64,000 nucleotides of DNA from Chitinophaga silvisoli (GTDB lineage Bacteria > Bacteroidota > Bacteroidia > Chitinophagales > Chitinophagaceae): the NCBI RefSeq assembly GCF_003412465.1, contig NZ_QTJV01000006.1:372001-436000 (forward strand), in the 5' to 3' direction. The translations under genes were made by a program, and so were the position numbers. The notes under the pieces are model-generated. The model saw only the letters and a list, made by a program, of their open reading frames with translations. It did not search any database and had not been told where the DNA came from. This document shows positions 16,293 to 24,892 of the stretch, one piece after another; position 1 is the first letter of the stretch; each line of letters starts with the position of its first letter.

Positions 16293-16370
16293 AAATTAAT
16301 TGTACTTTGTACACTATCACCAAATCTAAACGTCTAATTTAATTGTACTTTGTACAATCTCACCAAATCT
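16293..16370 (+). promoter_or_regulatory. Duplicated promoter-proximal element upstream of the M20 peptidase
   Basis: Two direct copies of about 35 bp with a 43-bp period. Each contains TAATTGTACTTTGTACA, then a short spacer, then TCACCAAATCT. Inside each copy is an inverted repeat with a 3-nt TTT spacer (TTGTAC/GTACAA in the second copy). The second copy ends directly at the ATG at 16371. The duplication looks recent. The rest of the gap (16093-16292) has no gene I can support. Confidence 0.6.
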
Positions 16371-17696
16371 ATGCTACCCATGAAAAGATGCTTAATCCTG
16401 CTGGCCTTTGCCCCCACGCTCTCTATGGCCCAAACCAATCTCGACAAATCCGTGGCCTCCATTAAAGACTCTGTCGTTACCTGGCGCAGGGCCATTCATC
16501 AACATCCTGAGCTATCTAACAGGGAATTTAAAACATCGGCATTCGTAGCCGCACACCTGAAAAAACTCGGCCTTGAAGTACATACCGGTGTGGGCAAAAC
16601 CGGCGTTGTCGCCATTCTTAAAGGTGGTAAACCAGGCCCTGTCGTGGCACTCCGTGCCGATATGGATGCGCTTCCAGTATATGAGCGGGCCAACCTCCCT
16701 TTTAAATCGCTGGATTCAGCTGAATATCTCGGCCAAAAGGTGCCTGTAATGCATGCCTGTGGTCATGACTCTCATATCGCAATTCTGCTCGGTACTGCCG
16801 ATGTGCTGACAGCGATGAAGAAAGATGTGCCGGGTACGGTAAAATTCATTTTCCAGCCTGCAGAGGAAGGTGCCCCTGCTCCTGAGGAAGGTGGTGCCCC
16901 TCTAATGATCAAAGAGGGCGTGATGGACAATCCGAAGGTAGATGCCATCTTTGGTCTTCATATTAATTCCCAGACACCGATAGGTATGGTGAAATATAAA
17001 CCCGGTGCGGAGATGGCATCCAGCGATTGGTTTACCATCAAAGTGAAGGGCAAACAAACGCATGGCTCACAACCCTGGAATGGTATCGACCCGATTGTGG
17101 TGGCTTCACAAATCATCCAGGGCTTCCAGACGATCGTGAGCCGTCAGGCAGAACTGACGAAGGGGCCGGTTGTGATCACTGTAGGCAAAATTAATAGTGG
17201 TGTAAGAAGTAATATTATTCCGGAAGAATTGACAATGGAAGGAACGGTTCGTACATTTGACAACAAAATGCTGGAGCAGGTACATGAGAAAATGAAACTC
17301 ACTGCGACCAAGATAGCAGAAGCCTCTGGTGCAACTGCCGATGTAGTGATTGAGAATAAAACGAAAGTGACCTACAATGATCCTGAACTGGTTAAACTCA
17401 TGGTTCCTTCTATAGAAGCCGCAGCCGGGAAAGAGAATGTAAATGAAACTGAGTGGACAACGGGGGCTGAAGATTTTTCATTTTATGGAGATAAAGCGCC
17501 GGCGTTTTTCTTTTTCCTTGGGGGTATGCCCGCTGGTGCGGATCCTGCAAAAGTAGCGGCCCACCATACGCCGGATTTCTATATTGATGATTCAAAGCTG
17601 GATGTGGGGGTGAAGGTGTTTTGCCAGTTGGTATTTGATTATGCGAAAAAGAAGCCGGAGTATAAAATGAAGAATAGTACGCCGGGGGCCATGTAA
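16371..17696 (+). CDS. Secreted M20 family amidohydrolase (N-acyl amino acid hydrolase type)
   Basis: A 441-residue metallopeptidase-family hydrolase with a signal peptide (LILLAFAPTLSMAQ), so probably periplasmic. The catalytic and metal motifs are in order: IHQHPELSNREF, ALRADMDALPV, MHACGHDSHIA, FQPAEEGAPAPEEGG and TGAEDFSFY near the C-terminus. These define the M20D/aminoacylase-like group that removes acyl or amino acid caps from amino acids. The start is either the ATG at 16371 or the one at 16380 (MKRCLILL); both keep the signal peptide. It is preceded by a duplicated 43-bp element and followed by a small secreted protein. Confidence 0.9.
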   Translation: MLPMKRCLILLAFAPTLSMAQTNLDKSVASIKDSVVTWRRAIHQHPELSNREFKTSAFVAAHLKKLGLEVHTGVGKTGVVAILKGGKPGPVVALRADMDALPVYERANLPFKSLDSAEYLGQKVPVMHACGHDSHIAILLGTADVLTAMKKDVPGTVKFIFQPAEEGAPAPEEGGAPLMIKEGVMDNPKVDAIFGLHINSQTPIGMVKYKPGAEMASSDWFTIKVKGKQTHGSQPWNGIDPIVVASQIIQGFQTIVSRQAELTKGPVVITVGKINSGVRSNIIPEELTMEGTVRTFDNKMLEQVHEKMKLTATKIAEASGATADVVIENKTKVTYNDPELVKLMVPSIEAAAGKENVNETEWTTGAEDFSFYGDKAPAFFFFLGGMPAGADPAKVAAHHTPDFYIDDSKLDVGVKVFCQLVFDYAKKKPEYKMKNSTPGAM

Positions 17697-17772
17697 GTAC
17701 TTGGTATTCCAGTTTAAAAAGAAGGATTAATAAATTCCATTAGCCCGGTTCAATGTAAACATTCTATACTAT

Positions 17773-18282
17773 ATGAAACAATTTCTGGCTACCGCCATCC
17801 TGCTCATTAGCGCGTTTTTTGTAAGAGCGCAGAGCGGCCCACAATTTCCCGAACTGGTTGCAAAAGAAGATTATGCAAAAGCTGAACCCATGTTTTTGCA
17901 AGCTGTTGAATGGCTGAATGAAACAGACCTTGATCAGCAACTGGAATTACGGCAACGTACTAACGCCTTTGTTTTTTCCTGGTTAAATGGATCGCCTACT
18001 GTAAAGATGGTGATTGGTGAAGGCATCATGAAACTCGTGAAGGATAATCCATCACTGGCATTTATTTACTTCGGGAATTATTGTAAGTTCTGCATTAATA
18101 ACCCCGACAATAAATACGCATGGGATGCCGCTAGTGCCGGATTAAAAGCGGTAGCGAGGGTGTATAAAAAGGGTGTGGGAGTTAAGAAAACGAAGATGCT
18201 GACAAAGTTGGCTGAGGCAGTGGATACGGGTAAATTGGAAGAGTGGATGGAGGAGAATTTGAAGAAAGATAGCCTGAGGTAG
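17773..18282 (+). CDS. Secreted hypothetical protein
   Basis: A 169-residue protein with a clear signal peptide (QFLATAILLISAFFVRAQ). The mature part is helical, with an internal pair of Cys (YCKFC) at about residue 109 and an Ala/Lys-rich C-terminus (KKGVGVKKTKMLTKLAEAV). It is probably periplasmic. The same strand and a 76-bp gap allow co-transcription with the M20 peptidase, but a functional link is not shown. No family recognised. Confidence 0.7.
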   Translation: MKQFLATAILLISAFFVRAQSGPQFPELVAKEDYAKAEPMFLQAVEWLNETDLDQQLELRQRTNAFVFSWLNGSPTVKMVIGEGIMKLVKDNPSLAFIYFGNYCKFCINNPDNKYAWDAASAGLKAVARVYKKGVGVKKTKMLTKLAEAVDTGKLEEWMEENLKKDSLR

Positions 18283-18339
18283 AGCCTCAAATTTTATATG
18301 TTAGAAGTCAAATTTTTATTAAAATTAGAATTTGAATGT

Positions 18340-18475
18340 TCTTAGTAAGCATTCGGATTTTATTATTTAGGATTCGAAATAATACTGGTTATGATGTAAA
18401 TTTCTGTTAGTTAAGATTCGAATTCAACTAATAATTAAATTTTAAACCCTTTGTTAGTCAGGATTTAATTTTTAA
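18340..18475. repeat. Degenerate AT-rich repeat of a TTAG-x-AGGATTCGAA-like word
   Basis: Four related words (TTAGTAAGCATTCGGA, TTATTTAGGATTCGAA, GTTAGTTAAGATTCGAA, GTTAGTCAGGATTTAA) occur within about 130 bp of non-coding DNA. Spacing is irregular. This may be an old minisatellite; support is modest. Confidence 0.3.
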
Positions 18476-18522
18476 AATAAGCTATGATTTTTCCCAAATA
18501 TAAATATCGACTTCCATCAATT

Positions 18523-18554
18523 AAAAAGCCGTCTCTTTAAGGAGACGGCTTTTT
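18523..18554. terminator. Bidirectional terminator between convergent genes
   Basis: A stem GCCGTCTC/GAGACGGC with a 6-nt loop, flanked by an A run on the left and a T run on the right, so it can terminate both the gene ending at 18282 and ldhA ending at 18580. Confidence 0.9.
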
Positions 18555-18579
18555 ACTCAAACATCTACACCGATATTAT

Positions 18580-19578
18580 TTACCCCAATTCATTCCCCCC
18601 TTTCTCTCCTTTCACAAAACAATCTAAGTTGTACATCGTCGTTGCTGCTATATTCTTTAATGCGGTGTCAGTAAGAAATGCCTGATGGCTTGTGATCAAT
18701 ACATTCGCAAACGTAATCAGCCTGGAGATCACGTCATCCTGCACAATATCACTTGAATGATCCTCAAAAAACAATCCCCTTTCCTCTTCATACACATCCA
18801 GTCCCAGATACCCAATCTGCCCCGACTTCAAGCCCTCTGTCACATCCAGTGTATTGATCAGCCTACCACGGCTCGTATTTATCAGCATTACCCCTTTCTT
18901 CATCATGGCAATGCTTTGTTTATTTACTATATATTCCGTTTCCGGTGTCAATGGCGCATGCAGTGATATAATATCTGATTCCCTGCACAATTCATCGATA
19001 CTTACGTATGTAGCTTCATATGCCTTGGCCCATTCATTATCAGGATAACGATCAAAGGCAACAATCTTACACCCAAAGCCCCGCATGATCTGTCCCACTA
19101 TTTTTCCAATCTTACCCATACCAATGATGCCCACTGTCTTGCCATGCAAATCAAAACCTGTCAGGCCATCCAGGGAGAAATTAAGATCCCTGATGCGGTT
19201 GTGTGCCCTTACCAACTTTCTGTTAAGTGCCAGGATTAAGGCCACGGTATGCTCGGCTACGGCGTAGGGCGAATACTCAGGTACGCGCGCGATACGCATT
19301 CCCAGTTTATGCGCAACCTGTATGTCCACATGATTGAAACCTGCGGAACGCAACGCTATATACTTCACGCCCAATGCCGCGAGTTTTTCTAATACCGGCG
19401 CTGAACCATCGTCGTTGACAAAGATGCAAACAGCTTCACAACCTGCTGCCAGGGGTGCTGTTGCAAATGAAAGTGCTGGTTCCAGCAATATTAATTCATG
19501 CTGGTCCCCGGCTGCCTGTAACAAAAATTCCCTTTCAAATTTATGTGTACTATAAAAGGCGGTCTTCATGTAGTTCAA
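18580..19578 (-). CDS. ldhA: D-lactate dehydrogenase (2-hydroxyacid dehydrogenase family)
   Basis: A 332-residue NAD-dependent fermentative D-lactate dehydrogenase, nearly collinear with E. coli LdhA. Matching segments include GCEAVCIFVNDDGS, VKYIALRSAGFN, RDLNFSLDGLTGFD, the Rossmann loop GIIGMGKIGK, NTSRGRLI with the catalytic Arg, the DVYEEERGLFFED segment with the catalytic Glu, and SHQAFLT with the catalytic His. It reduces pyruvate to D-lactate. Position 4 is a second possible start (MKTAFYSTH). It lies between the two parts of the rhamnose/lactate gene set but uses the other lactate enantiomer, so a joint role is not implied. Confidence 0.93.
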   Translation of the reverse strand: MNYMKTAFYSTHKFEREFLLQAAGDQHELILLEPALSFATAPLAAGCEAVCIFVNDDGSAPVLEKLAALGVKYIALRSAGFNHVDIQVAHKLGMRIARVPEYSPYAVAEHTVALILALNRKLVRAHNRIRDLNFSLDGLTGFDLHGKTVGIIGMGKIGKIVGQIMRGFGCKIVAFDRYPDNEWAKAYEATYVSIDELCRESDIISLHAPLTPETEYIVNKQSIAMMKKGVMLINTSRGRLINTLDVTEGLKSGQIGYLGLDVYEEERGLFFEDHSSDIVQDDVISRLITFANVLITSHQAFLTDTALKNIAATTMYNLDCFVKGEKGGNELG

Positions 19579-19713
19579 AGTTATTCAAACAATAGTATTT
19601 ATTTCGATGATAACGGCTATTATACCGCGTGACTAAGATCATAAAAATTTAGCAATCTGCTGTGAAGAATTTCTGATTCAGAGTGGCTACTTCTGGGGTA
19701 AAATTGCCCGAAT

Positions 19714-20198
19714 TTTATTATTACTTATGCTGAGACGGAATTGTTGTCTGCAGAAGTAGCTGTAAGAGGCTGGATGGTGAGTGTTCAGCAACGGTGCATT
19801 ATGCGAATAATGTGACGGCAGCAATGAAGTCATTGGTCATCCTTAATTCTTCTGAGGCTACGATTTCTGCAGCTATCGCGCTGGTATATACGACAACGCA
19901 TCCATTGCATGTGAGTTCCAGCACTGCTGCTCTGAAGCAGATCAATGAGCAGTAACAGATAACGAAAGAAGCCTTGTTCAATCATATTGAGGCGTGGATT
20001 GACCGGAAGCGGTCCGGGTACCTGGAGCTCACACCGGTGGTGTATAGTAACAATTTTGCGAATGGAACAATTTCGAAAAGGATTCCATATCAGTCAGGCG
20101 AGAAGACTGCGAATGTTACGAACTATGATGCGGCTGTAGCCTTGCTGGGTGGTGGGGATAATTATACTTCCAGGATGTGGTGGGATGTGGCGCAATGA
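19714..20198 (+). pseudogene. SusD-like (SusD/RagB type 2) lipoprotein, C-terminal remnant
   Basis: The last 150 or so codons of a SusD-family outer-membrane glycan-binding protein can be read. TYAETELLSAEVAVRGWM appears first. After a one-base frameshift comes SATVHYANNVTAAM, then ALKQINEQ followed by an in-frame TAA (19953-19955), then EALFNHIEAWIDRKRSGYL, LTPVVYSNN and GGGDNYTSRMWWD to the natural stop. These match the family signatures (TYAE..F..AEAA.RGW; EAW...RRTGYP.LTP; R.WWD). No N-terminal part or SusC partner is present. Confidence 0.8.
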
Positions 20199-20213
20199 TG
20201 TTTAAAATAATAT

Positions 20214-20251
20214 TTAAAAAGAGGCAGCAGGAACATTATTCCGGCTGCCTC
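20214..20251 (-). terminator. Terminator downstream of the baeRF-like gene
   Basis: Stem arms GAGGCAGCAGGA (20221-20232) and TCCGGCTGCCTC (20240-20251) with one mismatch and a 7-nt loop. On the minus strand it is followed by CTTTTTAAA, so it serves the gene ending at 20289. Confidence 0.8.
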
Positions 20252-20288
20252 ATGTTTAACCCAATGGAAACAGATCTGGACAAGCATC

Positions 20289-21353
20289 TTAATAACGCGT
20301 GATCAATGCGATATGTTTATGATCTTCCAGTACTCCCTCTTTCACGAAAATAATCTCCCCATTCTTATCGATCACAGCCCGCATAGCATCCTCCACCGCA
20401 TCGATGGTATGGCTGGCTTCGGGACTTTTTGTTCTTAAGCGGCCGGTCAGCTCATCGGTAAAGTCAGCCGAGTTAAAATCTTTTTCTACCAGCAGTTTAC
20501 TCCCTCTCCCATCTTTAGCCGCGTTCAGCACATCACGGATGCCATCTACAACCTGGGCATGATTGTCTTCCAATTCACGTATGGCCTGCTGATCCCGCAT
20601 GTCAATAAACGAGCGTACGGCGGGCCAGGCTTTGTCTTCCAGGGTTTTTATAGGCACACTGGAAAAATTACCATGGATGGAAGCGGTGACATCCTTTTTA
20701 TGGGTACTTACGTCTTCAAAGTAGCCTATATCTTTTGTAGGGCCTGTCAGGATCAATGGCTGACCATGGAGGTAGGCTTCCAGTAAGCGGTCTGCCGCCT
20801 TATAAAAGTTCTTTTGCCGAAGGCCGATGACGGTGGATTTATCCTTATCCCTTTCTCCTACCGTTGCCGGGCTATAATCATAGTCATTGTCAAAGTCTAA
20901 GGGGAAATTATTATCATTGATCATTTCCAGGCGATCCAATCTTCCGCGGTAAAGTTGTACCTTCTTTTCTTCGAGGTGAAGAACGAGGTAGTCAAAACCA
21001 TATTGTTCCTGGTAAAGCAGTTCCCGCATCGCGAATTTCTCTCCCAGGCAGACTTTTGCCTGCACCGGGAATGAGAAGCGGAAAAGTTTATTATAATTCG
21101 GGGCTACATACAATCCAATGCCTTTGTCGACAGGACTGTAGGTATAATTATCCCTGAGTTCGTAGAATGCGTTAGTGAGTGTAGCGGCTTTATCGGGCCA
21201 GGCTGTTCGCAGGTGGTCAGCGGCTTCTTCAATGGATTGATTTACCAGTTGTAAGGCGGCTTTCCTGTCTTGTGCCCCATCAAGTGCTACTACTAACGAA
21301 ATACAGGGAGGGGCTTCATGTTTTTGCATTACAACTAATTGGTCTGATAACAT
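20289..21353 (-). CDS. Bacterial archaeo-eukaryotic release factor-like (baeRF) protein
   Basis: A 354-residue cytosolic protein resembling the baeRF families, bacterial relatives of eRF1/Pelota-like release factors. The evidence is the N-terminal CISLVVALD strand, the central KGIGLYVAPNYNKLFRFSFP strand pair, the FDYLVLHLEEKKVQLYRG segment where family members read YxVLxLSxxxVxLYxG, and the long helical linker before a C-terminal alpha/beta domain. Proposed roles for the family are in translation rescue or ribosome-associated stress; none is demonstrated for this subfamily as far as I know. It is monocistronic with its own terminator. The family assignment is by motif and not certain. Confidence 0.6.
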   Translation of the reverse strand: MLSDQLVVMQKHEAPPCISLVVALDGAQDRKAALQLVNQSIEEAADHLRTAWPDKAATLTNAFYELRDNYTYSPVDKGIGLYVAPNYNKLFRFSFPVQAKVCLGEKFAMRELLYQEQYGFDYLVLHLEEKKVQLYRGRLDRLEMINDNNFPLDFDNDYDYSPATVGERDKDKSTVIGLRQKNFYKAADRLLEAYLHGQPLILTGPTKDIGYFEDVSTHKKDVTASIHGNFSSVPIKTLEDKAWPAVRSFIDMRDQQAIRELEDNHAQVVDGIRDVLNAAKDGRGSKLLVEKDFNSADFTDELTGRLRTKSPEASHTIDAVEDAMRAVIDKNGEIIFVKEGVLEDHKHIALITRY

Positions 21354-21575
21354 AATGTCAGCATTTAAAGGGTGATTGATATGGTGCTATAGGTCAACAA
21401 GGTATTGATACACAACGAACGTGCCGTGTGAGAGAGTGAAAGTTGGGAGCCGCCTGCCACGGATGAGGTACGGGATTAGGCTGTGACAGGCCGGATACAG
21501 GAAGTAGAAAGAAGGCTACAGAAGAACTTGCACACCTCGCTAAGTGTTCTTAGCTTTGTGAAGGAATTTATTGTC

Positions 21576-22619
21576 ATGAAAAGATCTCCCCTTATTCTGG
21601 TACTATTGGCATGCAGCAATGCTTTTGCGCAGCACAACATTTCATTTAAGATTGATGGTTTCTCTAACAAATACTACGGGCTGGTGCAGGTTCACGATAC
21701 GGCGGAGGTGTTTAAGGCGGGTACCGTAAAAGTGTTTGATAAGTCGACAAAGAAAGAGCTTTTTCATACCACCTCCGATGAGTTAACATTTGATTTCCAT
21801 GATGGGCAGGTAAAGGCAAATATCATGGAGGCACCTTACGGAGAGCAGAGCCTGATCATTTATGAGGATTTCAACTTTGACGGGGTGAAAGATTTTGCGC
21901 TGATGGACGGGCAGAATAGTTGTTATCATGGGCCATCGTTTCAGATCTGGCTGGCACAGGGCGCTGGTTTTAAGCATAGTGAAGCGTTTACCCGATTGGC
22001 GCAGGAGTATTGCGGGATGTTTATCGTGAACCAAAAGGATAAGGTGCTGGAGACGATGACAAAAAGTGGGTGTTGCTGGCACCAGTTTTCAAGGTTCAAG
22101 GTGGAGAATGGGCAGTTGAAGACCTTGAGTGTGGAAGAGTCCAGTTTGAGTAATACAGAACCTTATTTTGAAGAGGTATCTCAGCAGACATGGGTGAATG
22201 GGAAAGAAGAGCAGACCTTGAAGCAGTATATGAATGAGCAGGCGGATACCCTGTTTTCGTTTACGCTGGCCAAGAATGGGAAACAGGTAGTTGTGTTTCA
22301 TGCCGGGGGAGACAGTGAGTTTCTTTTTTATGTGTTGTGTCAGAAGGATGGAAGTGTAGAGTTTTCATATCCGGAGGTGGTGTATGATGAGAAGAAGCAG
22401 GAGAATGTGGCTGGAGTAATGAATTATAGTAGTGGGAAACTGGCGTTTAAGAACGAAGAAGCGAGTTATGAAGTGTATGACGAGGGGAATGGGAAGATTG
22501 GGGTGAGAGTACTGAGTGAAGGGAAGAGTTATGTCTTTGAGGGGGTCGCAGGAAGTGTGAAGGGAGGATTGGCAGGCTTGAAGGATGTGGAGAAAAAGAA
22601 TTTGAGGAAGACGATGTAG
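21576..22619 (+). CDS. Secreted hypothetical protein
   Basis: A 347-residue exported protein. I start at the ATG at 21576, which opens a normal signal peptide (SPLILVLLACSNAFAQ); a longer frame from 21483 only adds a non-signal leader. The mature part is beta-rich, with an FG-GAP/calcium-loop-like segment (YEDFNFDGVKDFALMD) seen in secreted proteins with a DxNxDGxxD motif, and a paired-Cys segment (SGCCWHQF). No catalytic motif recognised. The 3-prime end is a strong terminator shared with lutB. Confidence 0.7.
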   Translation: MKRSPLILVLLACSNAFAQHNISFKIDGFSNKYYGLVQVHDTAEVFKAGTVKVFDKSTKKELFHTTSDELTFDFHDGQVKANIMEAPYGEQSLIIYEDFNFDGVKDFALMDGQNSCYHGPSFQIWLAQGAGFKHSEAFTRLAQEYCGMFIVNQKDKVLETMTKSGCCWHQFSRFKVENGQLKTLSVEESSLSNTEPYFEEVSQQTWVNGKEEQTLKQYMNEQADTLFSFTLAKNGKQVVVFHAGGDSEFLFYVLCQKDGSVEFSYPEVVYDEKKQENVAGVMNYSSGKLAFKNEEASYEVYDEGNGKIGVRVLSEGKSYVFEGVAGSVKGGLAGLKDVEKKNLRKTM

Positions 22620-22697
22620 GAAATGAGATGGGATTAAACGTTATTTTGTAAAAGACTTTAAAAATAAAATGTTTTAGACTGATAGTACCTTAAAAGG

Positions 22698-22735
22698 AAA
22701 ACGCTTTGGCCTTATACCGGCCAAAGCGTTTTTTT
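22698..22735. terminator. Bidirectional terminator between convergent genes
   Basis: A stem of 14 bp (AAAACGCTTTGGCC and GGCCAAAGCGTTTT) with a 7-nt loop, an A-rich left flank and a T run on the right. The lutB stop codon (22734-22736) lies in the T run. It serves the gene ending at 22619 and lutB. Confidence 0.9.
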
Positions 22736-24113
22736 ATTGCTTGTTCTTTTTATACCAATCCGCGAATGATTCTTTGGGAGCCTCCGGCATCTCTCTTTGC
22801 TTATACCAGGGATTCATGCCATTGTTCACCACTCCGGGGAAGTGCCGCATTACCCAGCGCCCTACTCCACCGGCGGTTTTAAATACGGCGGGTCTTGTCA
22901 GGACCATATTCATCATCTGCATACTTGCTTTCTTGGAGGTCTTGGCATAGCCTTCCTGCACGATGACCTGTCTCCATTTATACAGCTGCTCATGGATATT
23001 GATTTTTACCGGGCACACATTTGAGCAGGAGCCGCAAAGTGTAGATGCAAATGGCAGGTCCGCATTCTCCTTCATATCAAGGTTAGGTGCGAGGATGGCT
23101 CCGATCGGGCCGGCTACGGCATTATGGTAACTATGACCACCGCTGCGGCGATACACCGGGCAGGTATTCATACATGCACCGCAACGAATACATTTCAGGG
23201 AGTTACGGAATTCTTCTCTACCTAATTGACGGCTACGACCATTGTCAACGAGTACAATATGAAGTTGCCGGCCGGCTCCTGGCTTCCGGAAATGGCTGCT
23301 GTAAGTGGTGATTGGCTGTCCGGTAGCACTGCGTGCCAGCAGGCGCAGGAATACCCCGAGGTGCCTGCGCTGCGGGATGATCTTTTCGATTCCCATGCAG
23401 GCAATATGTACATCTGCCAGGTGAGCCCCCATATCGGCATTGCCTTCATTGGTACATACCACCATCTCCCCTGTTTCGGCTACGGCGAAATTTACACCTG
23501 TAATCGCAACGCGGGACTGGATAAATTCCTTTCTCAGGTGAAGTCTTGCAGCGGCAGTGAGGAACTTGGGGTCTGCATTGCCGGCAGGGGTACCTAAGTG
23601 AATATGGAACAGGTCTCCGATTTCTTCCTTCTTTTTATGGATACAAGGCAGAACGATGTGGCTGGGAGGTTCCTTTGCCAACTGTACAATACGCTCGCCG
23701 AGGTCGGTATCAATCACTTCGATGCCATGTTCAGCGAGGAAAGGGTTCAGGTGACACTCTTCTGTGAGCATGGATTTACTTTTCACCATGCGCTGCACGC
23801 CTTGTTCCTTGAGGAGTTTTAAAACGATTTCGTTGTGCTCTTTCGCGTCAGCAGCCCAGTGTACGGTAGCTCCATTTAGTTGCGCATTGCGTTCAAATTC
23901 CAGCAGGTAATCGTGGAGATTACCGAGTACGTTGAATTTGATCCGCGAGGCAGTTTCACGGAGGTCTTCCCATTCGGGGAGTGACCAGGCCATTTTATCT
24001 CTTTTCTGACGCACCCACCAGAGGGTTTCGTCGTGCCAGTCTACTCTCGCTTCGTCTTTATTAAACACGTCCGCCAGTTCGGCGTGTTCTTTATGTGCAG
24101 TTGTTGGTTCCAT
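22734..24113 (-). CDS. lutB: Lactate utilization iron-sulfur protein B
   Basis: A 459-residue subunit of the LutABC L-lactate dehydrogenase complex. The N-terminal two thirds is a LUD domain (GVNFAVAETGEMVVCTNEGN). Two ferredoxin-type clusters follow: CIRCGACMNTCPVYR (from residue 308) and LCGSCSNVCPVKI (Cys 360 onward). It is the last gene of the rhaT-to-lutB run, 19 bp after lutA. In a rhamnose cluster its job is to take L-lactate, formed by oxidation of L-lactaldehyde, to pyruvate. The third subunit, lutC, is displaced to 15.2 kb. Confidence 0.95.
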   Translation of the reverse strand: MEPTTAHKEHAELADVFNKDEARVDWHDETLWWVRQKRDKMAWSLPEWEDLRETASRIKFNVLGNLHDYLLEFERNAQLNGATVHWAADAKEHNEIVLKLLKEQGVQRMVKSKSMLTEECHLNPFLAEHGIEVIDTDLGERIVQLAKEPPSHIVLPCIHKKKEEIGDLFHIHLGTPAGNADPKFLTAAARLHLRKEFIQSRVAITGVNFAVAETGEMVVCTNEGNADMGAHLADVHIACMGIEKIIPQRRHLGVFLRLLARSATGQPITTYSSHFRKPGAGRQLHIVLVDNGRSRQLGREEFRNSLKCIRCGACMNTCPVYRRSGGHSYHNAVAGPIGAILAPNLDMKENADLPFASTLCGSCSNVCPVKINIHEQLYKWRQVIVQEGYAKTSKKASMQMMNMVLTRPAVFKTAGGVGRWVMRHFPGVVNNGMNPWYKQREMPEAPKESFADWYKKNKQ

Positions 24114-24132
24114 TCAGATTCGTTTTGGTGTT

Positions 24133-24870
24133 TTAAAAAGCAGCATTCAGGATCTCTGCGATGTGCAGTACTTTAACCTTGCTCTGCTGTCTTTTGAGAA
24201 TACCTTCCAGGTGCATGAGACAGCTTACGTCATTTCCTGTGATATATTCAGCACCATGTTTTTCGTGGTCGGCGACACGGTCTTTTCCCATTTTCACTGA
24301 CACGGCTTCTTCGAATACGCAGAAGGTACCACCGAAACCACAGCACTCGTCTTTGCGGGAGAGTTCGATCAGTTCCAGGCCTTCGACCATCTGGAGCAGC
24401 TGTTGTGGTTTGGAATAAGGTGCGGCTACCAGCTCCGTCATCTGGGAGAGGTGCAGACCGCGCTGTCCGTGGCAGCTCTGGTGAATACCAACTTTATAAG
24501 GGAAACGGGCTGACAGGTGTTTGACCTGGAGAACGTCCGTTAAGAATTCAGATAATTCGTAGATGTGCTGTCGGATGTGGGTTGCAGCATCTTCTTTGTC
24601 ATGCACGTGCAGGTGGTCTTTGATGTGTAGCGTACAGCTGCCCGAAGGAGATACGATGTAGTCAAAGTCTGCAAAGTTTTTGACAAATAGTTCATTGCAA
24701 CCACCGGTGAGATGTTCGAAACCGGAGTTTGCCATGGGTTGTCCGCAACAGGTTTGTCCCTGCGGATATACAACCTCGCAGCCGAGTTTTTCCAGCAGGG
24801 ATAATGTGGCGATGCCCACCTGCGGATAGAACTGGTCGATATAGCAAGGTATAAAGAGTCCTACTTTCAT
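24133..24870 (-). CDS. lutA: Lactate utilization protein A (CCG-domain Fe-S oxidoreductase)
   Basis: A 245-residue protein with two CCG (cysteine-rich) domains, each closing with a CCG motif: TCCGQPMANSG (about residue 41) and ECCGFGGTFCV (about 184). These bind iron-sulfur clusters in heterodisulfide-reductase-like enzymes. It is the full-length LutA of the L-lactate oxidising complex. It starts 22 bp after the rhamnulokinase stop and ends 19 bp before lutB, so the three are probably translated from one transcript. Confidence 0.95.
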   Translation of the reverse strand: MKVGLFIPCYIDQFYPQVGIATLSLLEKLGCEVVYPQGQTCCGQPMANSGFEHLTGGCNELFVKNFADFDYIVSPSGSCTLHIKDHLHVHDKEDAATHIRQHIYELSEFLTDVLQVKHLSARFPYKVGIHQSCHGQRGLHLSQMTELVAAPYSKPQQLLQMVEGLELIELSRKDECCGFGGTFCVFEEAVSVKMGKDRVADHEKHGAEYITGNDVSCLMHLEGILKRQQSKVKVLHIAEILNAAF

Positions 24871-24892
24871 GTAAGTTCGTTTAGATAAGGCA

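Noticed and set aside
16057..16323. 88-codon minus-strand frame
   Set aside because: It starts in the duplicated promoter element, ends in a terminator hairpin and has no recognisable protein features.
18580..19578. ldhA as a member of the rhamnose/lactate pathway
   Set aside because: LdhA makes D-lactate from pyruvate, while the rhamnose route yields L-lactate; its position between lutB and lutC looks accidental.
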